This document shows positions 1 through 12,174 of a stretch of 64,000 nt of DNA, in pieces. Numbering within the stretch: the stretch's first letter is position 1; each line of letters begins with the position of its first letter. Both the position numbers and the translations under genes were made by a program. The notes beneath the pieces were generated by a model. That model was not told the DNA's origin. It saw nothing but the letters and a program-made list of their open reading frames with translations, and searched no databases. This DNA is from Ichthyophthirius multifiliis. Taxonomy: Eukaryota; Ciliophora; Oligohymenophorea; Hymenostomatida. The stretch is taken from the NCBI RefSeq assembly GCF_000220395.1, contig NW_004085909.1, positions 1 through 64,000 on the forward strand, written 5' to 3'.

Positions 1-849
1 AATGAGATATATTTAAATATATATTTTTTATAATATATCTAAATATATGCATATATATATATTTATATTTCTTTAATCTTATTTTTGTTAATATATACAC
101 ATTTTTTTTTATGGAAATATACAGCAATCAAATAATTTTATTTTTTATATTTATTTTTTTATAAAATTTAATGTATTGTTTTAATAAATATTAAATTTTT
201 ATTTTTTGAATTTTTATTAATATACATAAAATTAATTCATATTTTAAAAATTAAATTAATATTAAATTTTATTTTTAATAAATTTTAATTTCATATATTT
301 TCTTTTAAAAAATATTGTATTTCGCTTTTTTAAAATAATTAAAAAATAAATAAATATTAAATTAGTTTTTAATTAATTTAAATATTAATTTTTAATAAAG
401 TTTAAATTAATTTATTTTCTTTTTTATTAATATAATAATAATAATTGAATAGTATAAATATTATTAATAAAATTAAAAATTAAATATTTATATTTTATTA
501 AACAAATTATATTTTAAAAAAGAACATTCTTTTAAAATAAAAAATGTATTCTTAAAAAGAAATACAGAATAGCATATAAAACGAAGGATAAGTATTATAT
601 ATTTAATTATTTCAGTATATTAAAAAAACATTTTTTTTTTTTTAAAAAAAATATATAAACAAATTTGTTTAAATTAAAAAATGTTTGGCATTAATTTTTT
701 TATTTATGTAAAAAAAATATATTTATAAATTATTAAAAATATATATGTTTTAAAAATATAGCAATAATAGACTGATGTGCTTATAAATAAATAAAAAAAA
801 AGAATATTAAATTGGCTTAAAAAAACTAAGCGACATAAATATAAACCAT
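1..849. other. AT-rich spacer before NPHP4
   Basis: This stretch is nearly pure A/T with poly-A and poly-T runs. I see no gene in its first 700 bases. The reading frame of the following gene stays open upstream to about position 721, including another in-frame ATG near 745, so part of 721-849 could be coding if the NPHP4 start is further upstream than I chose. Confidence 0.6.
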
Positions 850-3800
850 ATGAATCCTAAAAAGCAAGTTCAAAATGTTTTTATTTAAATATTTAAAATA
901 TTGAAAGAATAATTTACTAAACATAGAAAGTAAATAAATATTCTATAAATATATAAAAATAAAAAAAAGATTATAAAAGATTAAAATGATGATGAAGAAG
1001 AAGAAGAACAATAAAACATTTAAAAAAAAGAAATAATGTTGAGAATATTTGTTAATTTATTTTCAAAATAATAGAAAGATTTTATTGGCAATACATATAG
1101 TAGCAAAGGAATAAAATTAGTAAAAGAAAATTAATATTATAAATTAGAAGAACAGAATGCTTTGTCATTATATTATCATACAAATACATCAAGATCAGAT
1201 TAAATTTACGCACTTTTTGAACTCCATGTTTACTGTTTTTAATTTTATTATTTAAAGACAAAATATAACTTTTTTTAAAAAAATAAATAAAAAAATAAAA
1301 ATAGAATTAGGACAAAACCAAATAAATGTAAATAATGTGTCATTAGGAACTGGATAAATAGATATATTTAATGAAGGAAATAACTAAATTATATTAAGAT
1401 AAGTTTTAACTAGTTAATATTTGACAATGACCGATGCCCAAATATAATCAAGTCCAGATACAGGAATAAATTTTTAAGTAAAAATCGAATAATGTTAATA
1501 AATGAATTAAGCTAAACATTTGATTCCTCCTTTAGTAGTTTTTGATAACTAATAAGATATTTAAGGTATTTTGGAAAATCTGAATAGTAAAAAAGGACAA
1601 TTTCCATTATAGAATAATATCTAAATTTAACTTAAACCTTCTTTTTAAATTTATATTGAATAATTAAATATTATTTTACCAGAATCTATGGAAGCTCAAA
1701 TAATAAAATAGTCACAAAATTAGGCTATATCTTTTATTTAAAATTACGATAAAAAAAATTAATTGAATATATTTATAAAGTTTTTTTTTTTTATTATTTT
1801 TATTTTTAATATTTTTAAAATAGTAAATATGTTTCTTGTGCCTATCACAATACATGGACTTTTGTAAATAGCAATGGGATAAGAAATAAACTTCCTTTAT
1901 ACGATAAAGGAAAAGAGTAAATAAAATAAGGAGATCAAATGGGAATTTTAATGGAATATAATGGATAATTTGAAATTGATAATGTTTTTGCTAATTATTA
2001 TTCAATGTTAATTTTTTAATTAGAATATGAAGTTTGCATTTAATATTTTTCAGAAAGTTTTTAGTATGATTATATTCTTGGATATCTTCCTTATTATATT
2101 AGTGATAAATTTAATGTTCCTAATTTATAAGTAAGAATATATAAATCTTGATATTTATTTATATATAAAAAAATTAATAGGTTTAGGAAACATTGCTATT
2201 AGATGGAAAAAGTGTGGATAATAAATAAATGTTTAAATTTAATTAAAAAAATCAAGAGATTTAGATTTTGGCTTAAATTGATGTATCGTAAGCTATAGGA
2301 GATTATGCTAGTTTTTCTGGAGTTTTTTCTAATAATTAAAGCTTTACCGAAGAATTAGTTAGTGATGAAAGGCTTTTTTAAGAATAATAAAAGTTGGAAT
2401 TATTAAAAAAGGAAATTTCTGAAATTTAATAAAATTAATTTAATAACAATAAAAAATAAGATTAAAAACTCATTTAATAAAATTAATGTATAAATAATTA
2501 TATTATATTATTTATGTTATTAATTTTTTTGTTTTTCTTTCGTAAAAAAAATAGTACAAAATATAGATATAGATGGAATGTAATAAACATTAATTAATTA
2601 CTAATAAAAAGTAGATGAGTTAAATATGACAATAAATATGCTTTAATAAGATAATGAAGTTCAAAAATAACAAACTTAAAGAGATATTAGTGAAATAAAA
2701 GATATGTTAATGTAATTAAAAACAGGAAGGGAAACTATAAAAATGTAAAATGATGAAAAAGAAGAATTTTTATAATTATAAGAAACTAAATATATTGAAG
2801 AAGAAAAAAAAGATAGTTAGAAAATATATATTATTATTATTAATTTATTTAAAAAAAAATATTATATATAGATAGGAAATTCTAGATAATTTAAAGAAAT
2901 TAGAATAGACATAAAATAATTTAAATGAAAGAATTGAAAAAAACTTATTACGAATTCATAAATTCAAATAATATAAAGAATAGATAAAACATATTTATTA
3001 AGTAAAGGAGTTACCAATATATCAGATGAATTAAATTAATAATTAATATAATTAACTAAAGAAGATTTATATTAAGAGTAAATAAAATAAAATATATTAT
3101 ATAATAATTAAATAAAAAAATAGATATGAGGATAAATATTAAGCATCTAACTTTATGATTAAGTTAATAGCTTTTAAACCTTCGATAAACGAATAAATTG
3201 AAGATTAACCAAAAAATGTTTATTTTAGTTTTAATTTTTTTGAGTTTCCAACTACAAATACACAAATATATAAATTAGATATTAGTTCTTAGAATATTAT
3301 GATGAATAATAAACCTATAATATTAATTTCTTAATAATTCTTGGAATAAAAAAATGGAAATAAATAACCAACATTAAGCTTTTTTATAGATCCTTCAGTT
3401 TTTTATCCTACGGTACATTAAAGCTTTGTTGATTATCTGTATTCGAAGGATTTACATATTCATATGTGGGATGCTGACTCTTAGATTTAATATGGATTAG
3501 TAAAAATTCCTTTAAAATATTTTTTGAGAAGGTAATAAAATCTTGTGGAAAAAGATCTTGAAATTTCTATTATTAGTGATGATTATTAATAAGAAAGAGG
3601 AAAATTATTTTTGTATATGGGTAATAAAGGACTAATTTAATAAATTTAAGAAAATTAAATTTCTAGTGGACAAAGTAGTTAAGTATTTTCTAATTCTTCT
3701 CCATAAAAAAATTTAAAATATTTTGAAAATTGCTCTTCGCATAAAAAGAAAGTTAATTCTATACATCCGGTTAATATTATGGAATATCAAAATAATTTGA

Positions 3801-3967
3801 AAAATAAAGATTATAAAAATAATTATAATGAATTTAATTAAGAATAAAGATAGTAGGAAAGAATAAAAAGATATAAAAAAAAAAAATTTAATTTAGAAGA
3901 AAAAGATGATGAAGCTATTTAATAAATAAATTAAATTATATATTTAAAGGATATGTATGTAATAATA

Positions 3968-3999
<32 letters not shown>

Positions 4000-5496
4000 T
4001 TTATATATTTATAATATTTATATTTAATATTTTATTTTTATTATTTTTATAATATATAAAGAAAGAAATAATAATATGTTTAAAATATTGTCTTTAATTT
4101 ATCTTAAAAATTAATAAATTTAGATATACATTTTGGAATTTCTTATTATATTTAGCATGAAGTAATTAATCCAAATCTTTAACAAAAAGTTTATCAAATA
4201 AAAATACATGACCCAGATTTTTATTTACTTTAATATCATGAGTTATCCCTTATAACATAACCAGAAGAATTATAATTTTTAACAAATAAGTTTGAAATAT
4301 AATTACAATAACCATAAATAGATAAAGAAAATTTAACTTTTATTTTATAAGCTGAAGAAAAAAGAATTTTAATCTTTAAATATATAACTTATAGATAAAT
4401 AGACTTTTCGTTAAAAAATAAATTGGAAGTATAAAATTATATAAAAGAATAAGGTTAAGAATACAGAAATAAATATATAAATTAAAGAATTTTAAAAGTT
4501 GATATTATTCCTATAAATGACACTTAAAACTAGGGTTTTTAAGTAAATGTAAAACCACATAATTTACCTACAGATGGCATTTTTAAATAATATGTTAGCG
4601 AAAATGAATTTTTTTAATTTGAGGTGCCGGCTATCTTTTTCTTTTAGAAAAATATCATTAACGAAAATTGTTTTTTAAAAATTACTTCACCGAATATTAA
4701 TTATTAATGGGTGAATAAAAATAGTATTCTTTTAAGTGGAAAAGGATTTGATTTTAAAGTTTAAAATGACTTATTTTTTAACATAGTGGCCTATAAGGAT
4801 GTGTTCTTTACAGAAATTATGGCTAATATTTAAATTTAAGTTTTTTTTATGGAAAAATTTTATAAGAAAATTAAAATGGGATAAATGGAAAATTTAAATA
4901 TTAAAGTTAAGTCTAATTCTTAGAGGAAAGTTAGGCTTTTTACTTCTAAAATTGAATAAGGGTTTATTTTGGAAGATTTAAATAAAGACTTTTTAATTGA
5001 AAAAGATAAAATCAATAATGTTTAAATTAATTTCAAAGCCTTTAATTTATTTAATAATTCTTTTCTTGTTAATTTAGTTGATTTAACAAATAAAGAAATA
5101 GCTTATTAATGTTTGGTCTCTTTAAATACTGAGATTCCTGAAATTAGCAAAGTTATTAATTTAAAGATTGGAGTTAATACTCCTACACATATTTAAAATT
5201 TTAGTTATGTTAATAAAACTTAAAAATAATAAGTTTTTAAAGTATATTCATCAAATGAAAATATATTATAAGTAAATTATATATACCAATAATTTTTTTT
5301 TATTTCTTTGATTTTTTAAAATATTAAATAGATTGTAGATTAAAAAGTTTTTATTAATGCTTAATAAAGTTAATTGATTAGAATAAGAATAATTTAATAA
5401 GAATAGGTAGGAGTAGCATAAATATATTCGTTTATTGAATAGGAAAATGGAATTTTAGATTGTGTTTAATTAAAAATTACTATTGTTAATAATTGA
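850..5496 (+). CDS. NPHP4: Nephrocystin-4 homologue (ciliary transition-zone protein)
   Basis: Nephrocystin-4 belongs to the NPHP module at the base of the cilium, where it helps gate protein entry. Read with TAA/TAG as Gln, the protein aligns in order with animal NPHP4. An N-terminal block has LRIFVNLFSKQ and LSLYYHTNTSRSDQIYALFE. A central block has MLIFQLEYEVC. After a Gln-rich coiled-coil linker come NVYFSFNFFEFPTT and LHIHMWDADSQIQYGLVKI, matching the second C2-like domain. The end, IGVNTPTHIQNFSYVNKTQK onward, matches the MSP-like C-terminus. At least six introns are needed, near 1250-1305, 1770-1815, 2130-2180, 2490-2570, 2822-2872 and 3957-4152, plus a 60-nt intron at 5272-5331. Start: ATG 850 is the most plausible, but the frame is open further upstream. 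Stop is TGA 5494-5496. It is convergent with the next gene, 147 nt away. The family call is strong; the exon edges are approximate. Confidence 0.9.
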
Positions 5497-5643
5497 AATT
5501 TATTATAATAATAATAACATTAATTATTATTTTATTAATTTTTTATATTATATTCTTAAATTTATTTTATTTATCATTTATAAAAATAATTCTTATTTTT
5601 TTAATTTTTTTATTAAAGTAAAAAAATTTGTAAATAAAACTTC

Positions 5644-7395
5644 TCAAACACACTTTATAATATAAAAGTCAATAAAATTTAACTTGCTTATATACTTTTT
5701 TTTATTCTCATAAAGTAATTCTTTTACTTCCGTAAGATTACTTACTTATTTTACTACTATTATTAATAAATTCTTTATTTATAGTAACTAAAAATTAATA
5801 ACTAGCATCTAATTAAGTTAAATCAAGACAAAGCTAATTATTTTCAATTTAATATTACTTATACACATAAAAAAAATATTTAAAATAAATTGAATATATG
5901 TTTTAAAAAATAATACTTTATTTTGAGATTTTAATTAAATATTTTCTTCTTTAATAGCATTTATTTTATTTATATAAGTTTAATTTATATGAATAAGTAA
6001 TTACTAAGATTATTTATTAATATCTTCTATTTTGGAAATATATTATAATTGAATATTCTATAGATTTATTTAATGTTATTTTTCTATTTTGTTTATATTT
6101 TCAAAATTTTAAATTTGGATTTTTTCAATTTTATTATTCAAATCATTAATAATTTTTTATAGTAAATCGATTTTTTTATTTTTGTTCTCAATTTATTATT
6201 CCAAGTCATTAAATTTAGATTAAAAGCCATTTAATTGTGATATTTGTTAGTCTTTTTATTCAATTTCATAATGTAAATTTTTAATTTTTTCATTCAAAAA
6301 ACTGATTTAATTTAATTCATTTAATTTATTTTTTAAACTAATTTATTATTATTCAATTTATTCATTAATTTTATTTTCTATTTATTATTTAGAAATATTT
6401 TATATACATTATTTTTAAAAGTCATAATTTTCCTAAATAATATTCTATTATTCGAAAAATTGACTTTCTAATAACTCTGTTTCACTTTTTTTAAACTTAA
6501 ACTATTCGTTTAAAATATGAAAAGTTTTTTTAATTAATTATTTTCTTCCATAAATTATTACATATATTGATTGCTATAGTTTATTATGTTTTGTGAATTT
6601 ACAATTATGCTTTTCTCTTTTTAGGTATTTTTTTTAAAGCTTTACTACATCATATCAATACTATTTAGACTTTCCATTGTTTTCTCTTTATATTTTTATA
6701 CTAAACATTGTATTAGTTCTTAAAAATCATTATTTTGTATTTATAATTTATATATTTTTTCATTTTTTTCATCAATTTAAAGTTTTAATTATTCAATTAA
6801 TTAATTTAAATTTATAAATTCATTTTCTTTTATTTATATTTACTATTTACTTGAGTTAAATTCGTTTGTTTTTTAATTTATTTCAGACTCTTAAAATACT
6901 AGTTGTTAATTTTTTTTATATATATCTTCTTCTTTTATATTTAATAAAAGAGAATCTTTTAACTAATTCTAATTTAAAAAAAAAAATTATAATTTTTTTC
7001 ATAAAAATAATAAAATGAACTTCCTATTATGATGATGTTTTTATTATTTCTTATTATTTACTTTTTTAATATAGAGTATTTTTATCATTTATTTCTGGAT
7101 TATTTTATATTTATTCATTTTTTTATTTTTTATGTAGCTCTTCTATTGTATGTATATATTAAAATTTATTTGGAGTATGACTTTGTCTTTTTAATGACTC
7201 AGTATATGATTATTGAAGAAAATAAGTATTACTGTTTTACTTATTTACGTTTGAAAAATTTGTAGAAGGATTATTTTTATTTGGTGAAGAAAAAGAGGCA
7301 TATAATGTTTGAGTGATTATAGGTTATATCATATCATCACTAATAATATAAGAATATTAATTAAAATTGTCTTAAGAGTTTTAATTATGGTACAT
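5644..7395 (-). CDS. Coiled-coil protein, unrecognised
   Basis: I do not recognise a family. The first ~130 residues, from ATG at 7395 (MYHNQNSQDNF), are rich in Ser, Asn, Thr and Gln and look disordered, with stretches such as LYASFSSPNKNNPSTNFSNV. After a probable intron near 6975-7035 the rest is a long heptad-rich coiled coil (for example FNDLEQQIENKNKKIDLLQK), with Gln mostly written TAA or TAG. Near the 3' end, around 5700-5910, one or two short introns are likely, because the un-spliced reading becomes hydrophobic and atypical. The stop is TGA (complement of 5644-5646). It is tail-to-tail with NPHP4. A structural or centriolar role would be typical for such proteins, but nothing here shows it. 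Confidence 0.75.
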
Positions 7396-7576
7396 TTTTT
7401 TATATATATTATGTTAATTATTTGATTAAATTAAAAAAAAAATTTATGGTAATTAAAAATAATATTAATTTTTTTTATTTTTTTATAATAAACAAGATAA
7501 ATATAAAATAATTTTTTATAATAATTTAAAGAGAAGAAATTAAATTATAATATATAATATAATTTTTTATTTTTTT

Positions 7577-8629
7577 TCATTTATATTTAATATTTTATGT
7601 TTATTGATTATTAAAAAATAAAAATTTTCTAGGTTATTATTTTATTCTTCTATACCTTTTTTTGAGTTAGAGTCATATTTACTTGGGTTTTAATTACTCT
7701 AATTTAAATAATCATTTTGTAAAGAATTTCTATTAGTTTATTATTAAGCTGATTTTTATTTTTATTATTGATTGGTATATTCAGTAAATGTATACAAAGG
7801 AAGAATAAAATTTTCATTTATAATATCATTATTATTTTATTTATTATAATTTCTTCTATTAACTCTATTAATAAAGTAACAATATTATTCATAAGTATAA
7901 ATGAATTAATTTTTCAAAAATAATTTTTATATTCTATATTATTTTTTATAAAGAATAAAAATTATATTATATAGAATACGTTTCATAATCAAATTTTTAA
8001 AAATTTGTATTTGAAAAAATTTGAACTAAATTTGAACTGTATTTTGATGTAAAGTATATTTTTTATCCTTCAACCTCTTTAAAAAATTTCAATTCCAAAA
8101 GTAAAATTTCTAGTACTTTGCTTTAGATATAAAATGGTATTTCTTTATTGAATTGACTATTTTTTGTTTCATATAAAACTTTTATTTAACTTTAAACTCT
8201 AATTTATAGCTTTTCATTTGTTTAGGGTTGTATCATACTAAAAAAACTTTTGTTTGTTTTAATTTTAAAAAATTTATATATTTTTTTTATTTTTTTATAT
8301 AATTTACATACTCATTCAAATCCATTCCATCCTAAGGATTTTAACTAAAATAGAAAATTAAATAATCACAATCTTTTTCCAAAACAGGATAATGATTAAT
8401 TCTATTTTTTTATATTTTTATTTTATTTTTTTTATTTATTTTTTGTTTAGAAAAAGTTTAAAAAAAAATATATATTATACGCGAAAAATTATCTTAAATC
8501 ATATTTGGTTATATAATTTTTTTCTCGTGATATTTTAAAAAATAACTAAACATAATTAAAACTTGATGTTTCTGCTAAATTTAATCTTAATTATTCTATC
8601 TATATTATTTTATGATAATAATTAGTCAT
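7577..8629 (-). CDS. Small protein with a degenerate EF-hand-like segment
   Basis: The reading needs two introns: one of about 80 nt near 8395-8475 and one of 46 nt near 7930-7978 (GTATTC to ATATAG). The result is about 308 residues starting MTNYYHKIIQ. Residues ~25-85 resemble an EF-hand pair (ISREKNYITKYDLRQFFA, then YFSQNPQDGMDLNEYVNYI). The loop spacing around DGMDLNE is one residue short of the canonical 12-residue calcium loop, so calcium binding is doubtful. The middle is a helical region (VLEILLLELKFFKEVEG), and the C-terminus is polar and Gln/Asn-rich. The final frame relies on a run of seven A. The stop is TGA (complement of 7577-7579). It shares orientation with the coiled-coil gene but lies 181 nt upstream of it, so it is a separate unit. 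Gene confidence is fair; domain confidence is low. Confidence 0.65.
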
Positions 8630-10110
8630 TGTTATTAATTTTATATTTATTAATGTACTTTTTCTTCATAAAAAAATATAATTTGTATTATCTTGCATAA
8701 TTCTATTTCATACTACTATATTTAATTCATTTTTTTTATATATTATAAAAGTATTCAAAAAAAAAAATATATAACTTAAAATTATTTTGATTTAAAATAA
8801 AAATAAAAAAAATATTGAAATAAGTAAAAAAAAATAGAATAGTATTTAAAAAAATAAATAAATAAATAAAAATATTAATATTAATTAAAATATAGTATAT
8901 ATATTATTTAATTTTAAATATAAAAATTATTTATTTATTATAAATGTTTATAATAATTATTTTTTTAAAAAATAAAACTAAATTTTATAATATTTAAAGA
9001 TTAATAAAAGTATTTTAATATATATTAATTTAATTATTTTGAGATAAAAAAATTATAAAAGTATTTCAAATTAATATTTTTAAAACAATTAAAATTTTTA
9101 ATTAAAGATATAAATAATTATAAATTTGTACTTTTATTTATTACTATCTTTTATAAATCCAAACCATATTTATTATTATTATTTTTCATTATATAATTTT
9201 AAAGGTTTACATAAATTTAATAAATTATATAAATATATCAACATAATAGTTATTTTAAAATTTTTTAGTTTATGATTTAAATAATATAAAATATGAATAT
9301 GAATTTGTATTATTTTTTATACATTTTAATATTAGAATAATATAATTTTTATTTATTATTTTTCTTGTTATTAATCTTAAAATCGAAAAATGTATATTTT
9401 TTTTGTATTAAAGAAATATTAATATATATAAAAAATTAATAAAAAAGAAGAGCATGACATTTTTATTAAAACTTTTTAAAATTAATTTTAATTAAAAACA
9501 TTTTAAATGTAAAAGCAAATAATTCGATCATATATAAGTTTAAATATGTGAATTTTATATAGAAATTATCTTAATTTATTTTAAAATTGTTAAAATATTA
9601 ATAAATAAGATAATATTGTTATTAAAATATTTTAATAGTTTAAATGCCTTAAGAATAATGATAATGATTATTTATTATTTATTTAAAGTAAATAAAATTA
9701 TGTTTTAATTAAAAAGTCGAAAAGTAAAAAAAATTTATTGAAAATTAAGATTTTATAAGTTATATATATTAAAAAATGTCTCTTTTAAAAATATATTTGA
9801 TATTGCTTTTACTTAGATAAAGATTATTTAAAAAATATATATTATTGATTTAATAATTTAATGGATTATTTTAATTGTTTGTTTAAATATAATGTAATAA
9901 TTTTATATGATTATTTGTATGAACTTATTGTGTAAAAATATTTTTTGCCTTTTTTAATATAATTTATAAAACGATAAGATATTATTTTTTATTTATTTTT
10001 GCTTTAATTATTAAATAGAATCTATATTTTATAAAATAAAAAGAAAAAAATGAATTTATATATATATATTAAATATATAAATAATAAATAAGGATTTTAT
10101 TTAAATAAAA
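8630..10110. other. Long AT-rich spacer without a gene
   Basis: About 1.5 kb of A/T sequence with short homopolymers and AT microsatellite-like stretches. I read all frames with TGA as the only stop and saw no run with the amino-acid texture of the neighbouring genes. The promoters of the EF-hand-like gene and the 3' flank of the ABC transporter must lie here, but no motif stands out. Confidence 0.6.
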
Positions 10111-12174
10111 TCATTATTTTTATTAATCTTGACTATTTTTGATTGCAAAGTCAATTTCTTTTATTTCCTTATTAAATTCTTCGAATTCCCAATCTCCTTT
10201 TCCATTAAACCTAAGTATATATTCATGATATTTAAACAAAGATAACCTATGAGAAACCGTAAATAAAGTTATACCTAATTACTTACAATGTGAATAAAGT
10301 AAAGCTTCAATATCTAAAGCTACAGCCGAAGTACATTCATCTAAAATAGCAAATAAAGGTCTATGATAGAAAAGTCTTGCCATAGCAATTCTTTATTTTT
10401 CACCTCCTGCAAGAATACTTTACCAATCTTCAACTCTATCAAGTCCTCCTTCTTTATCTTTAAGATATTCTAATTTTACAGTCTTTAAGAGTTCTATAAG
10501 GTCGTTATCTTTGATTTTTTTTCTCATCATTTATAGTTTTTAATGAGGGTAAATAATTTAATCTCTTAAAGTTCCTTTAGGTAAATAAGGTCTTTAGGGT
10601 ATATAAAAAAGTTTATCCATTTAAGGTCTTACTAAAGTTCCGTCAAAAATAGGCCATAAACCTCCCAAAATTCTAAAAAGAGAAGATTTTCCGCATCCAT
10701 TTGGACCTGAAATAACTACATTCATGCCTGGTTTTATTAATATATCCATAGGTCTTACTAATCTATCACCATTAGGGGTTATTATGGGTAAATTTATTAA
10801 TTAAATACAGTTTTCGCTAATTTCTAATTTCCCTTAGTTTAATTATATCATGTGGCTTTTTTCACTGCTTTTCATGTTTTCTTTCATATCATGTCCATAT
10901 TATTCACTTCCTTCTATTAAATTCCTTTAGTATTTTCCTTAATTCAAATCATGTAAAGAATCAGTAATTTCGGAAACTATAGTAGTATATCCAGCTAATT
11001 ATTGTATTTCTTTATAGCTAATTACTAACCTACCTATTGCTTTAGCCAAACTTATTAAAAGAGAAGAATTTCTTATATAATCTTTAGTAATGGCAGAAGG
11101 GTCAGAGGCTACTTTTTTCAAATATTCTTGTGATCCGGGACCAAATACTGGTAATCCTACTACTGCATAACCAATCATTACTGCTCCGTATTTTACAAGA
11201 AGAGTATCAGTGGTTCCCATAAAGAGTTTTTTATTCATTATATGTACTGAATGGTTAATTAATTTTTTAAAACTTTACAAAATACGATTTTTTTCCCAAT
11301 CATTACCTTTATAAAAAGCTATTTCTTCCCCATGATGTGATATATTGCTATGACAAGCTCTATACTCACCTTCTAAACGTTAAGAAACAGCTGTTAATTT
11401 TCCGAAAGAAGGAGAAATCAACTTTATAATAAAACCAGATAATACATACCAAGAAATAATAATAGTGGGACCTCTCCAGCCTACTAATTCTGCTAGTCTT
11501 CTGGAAAATAAAAGAATATCCAAAAGTGGTTTAGTGAAATTCGAATAAATTAAAGATAATGAATTTGCCCATTTTTCTATATCAGTAGTTAATCTTTAGT
11601 CTGGATTTTCTACTCTATTGTCTAAGTTTGTTAGTTAATAGAATATCATATCTTTTAAGTATATTTCAGATAAATGATTTGATAATTTAAAACGGAAATC
11701 AATAGATAGCTTTTTATTTAAATATTCCAAATAAGAATTCACAAAGGATGCAGGAATCGCTATTATTGTCATTTCTAAAATCCTTTGAAGGAAAAGCTTT
11801 AAGTCTAGTTTTATGATTGATTTTACTATTCGACCGTTACAACTGGCTATCCATATTGATAGATAGGTTCTAAATACTAAAAATACAGTTAACAGTATTA
11901 TATCAAGAACTGCTTGCGATTTATAGGATGGAATCATGATTTTTATAAGTTTAAATATTCTAGTGAAAAATACTGTATCGACGTTTCCTTTACCTTTTTA
12001 GGATTTTTAGGAACCAGATGTGGGTAAGTTGGTGGTTTTGCGGAATTTTAGTAATATTATTATTAGGAATATTACTAAACTTATTCCTTTGGTTTTTCGA
12101 CTTTTTAATATTTGGGAAAATAAATTGTCTAATAATTAATTATTTTGTAAGGGTTTTGATTATATAGGTGCCAT
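10111..12174 (-). CDS. ABC half-transporter, ABCD (peroxisomal fatty-acyl) family
   Basis: ABCD proteins are half-transporters that dimerise and move very-long-chain acyl-CoA or related substrates across the peroxisomal membrane. This gene appears intron-free and encodes ~687 residues, the usual family length. An N-terminal helix ([13 protein letters not shown]) is followed by [20 protein letters not shown] and RTYLSI, typical of the ABCD first membrane block. The ABCD loop EEIAFYKGN is present. The nucleotide-binding domain has Walker [10 protein letters not shown] (~residue 488), signature AGGEKQRIAMAR (~585), Walker [15 protein letters not shown] (~605) and switch His in [16 protein letters not shown] members characteristically have GGEKQR...MARLFYHRP...DECTSAV, as here. 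The signature begins AGGE instead of SGGE. Start ATG 12174 gives MAPIQSKPLQ. The exact substrate and ABCD1/2/3/4 subtype cannot be told. Confidence 0.93.

Noticed and set aside
1-300. Telomeric repeat at the window edge
   Set aside because: No CCCCAA/TTGGGG repeats are present; the edge is ordinary AT spacer.
1840-2010. SPRY-like pattern (NTWTFVNSNG ... GDQMGILMEYNG)
   Set aside because: It resembled a SPRY core at first, but flanking sequence aligns in order with NPHP4, and a SPRY domain is not part of that family; the resemblance is local.
7029-7310. Plus-strand hydrophobic open frame
   Set aside because: It lies antisense to the N-terminal half of the coiled-coil protein (5644-7395), whose minus-strand reading is continuous and polar; the hydrophobic frame is its shadow.
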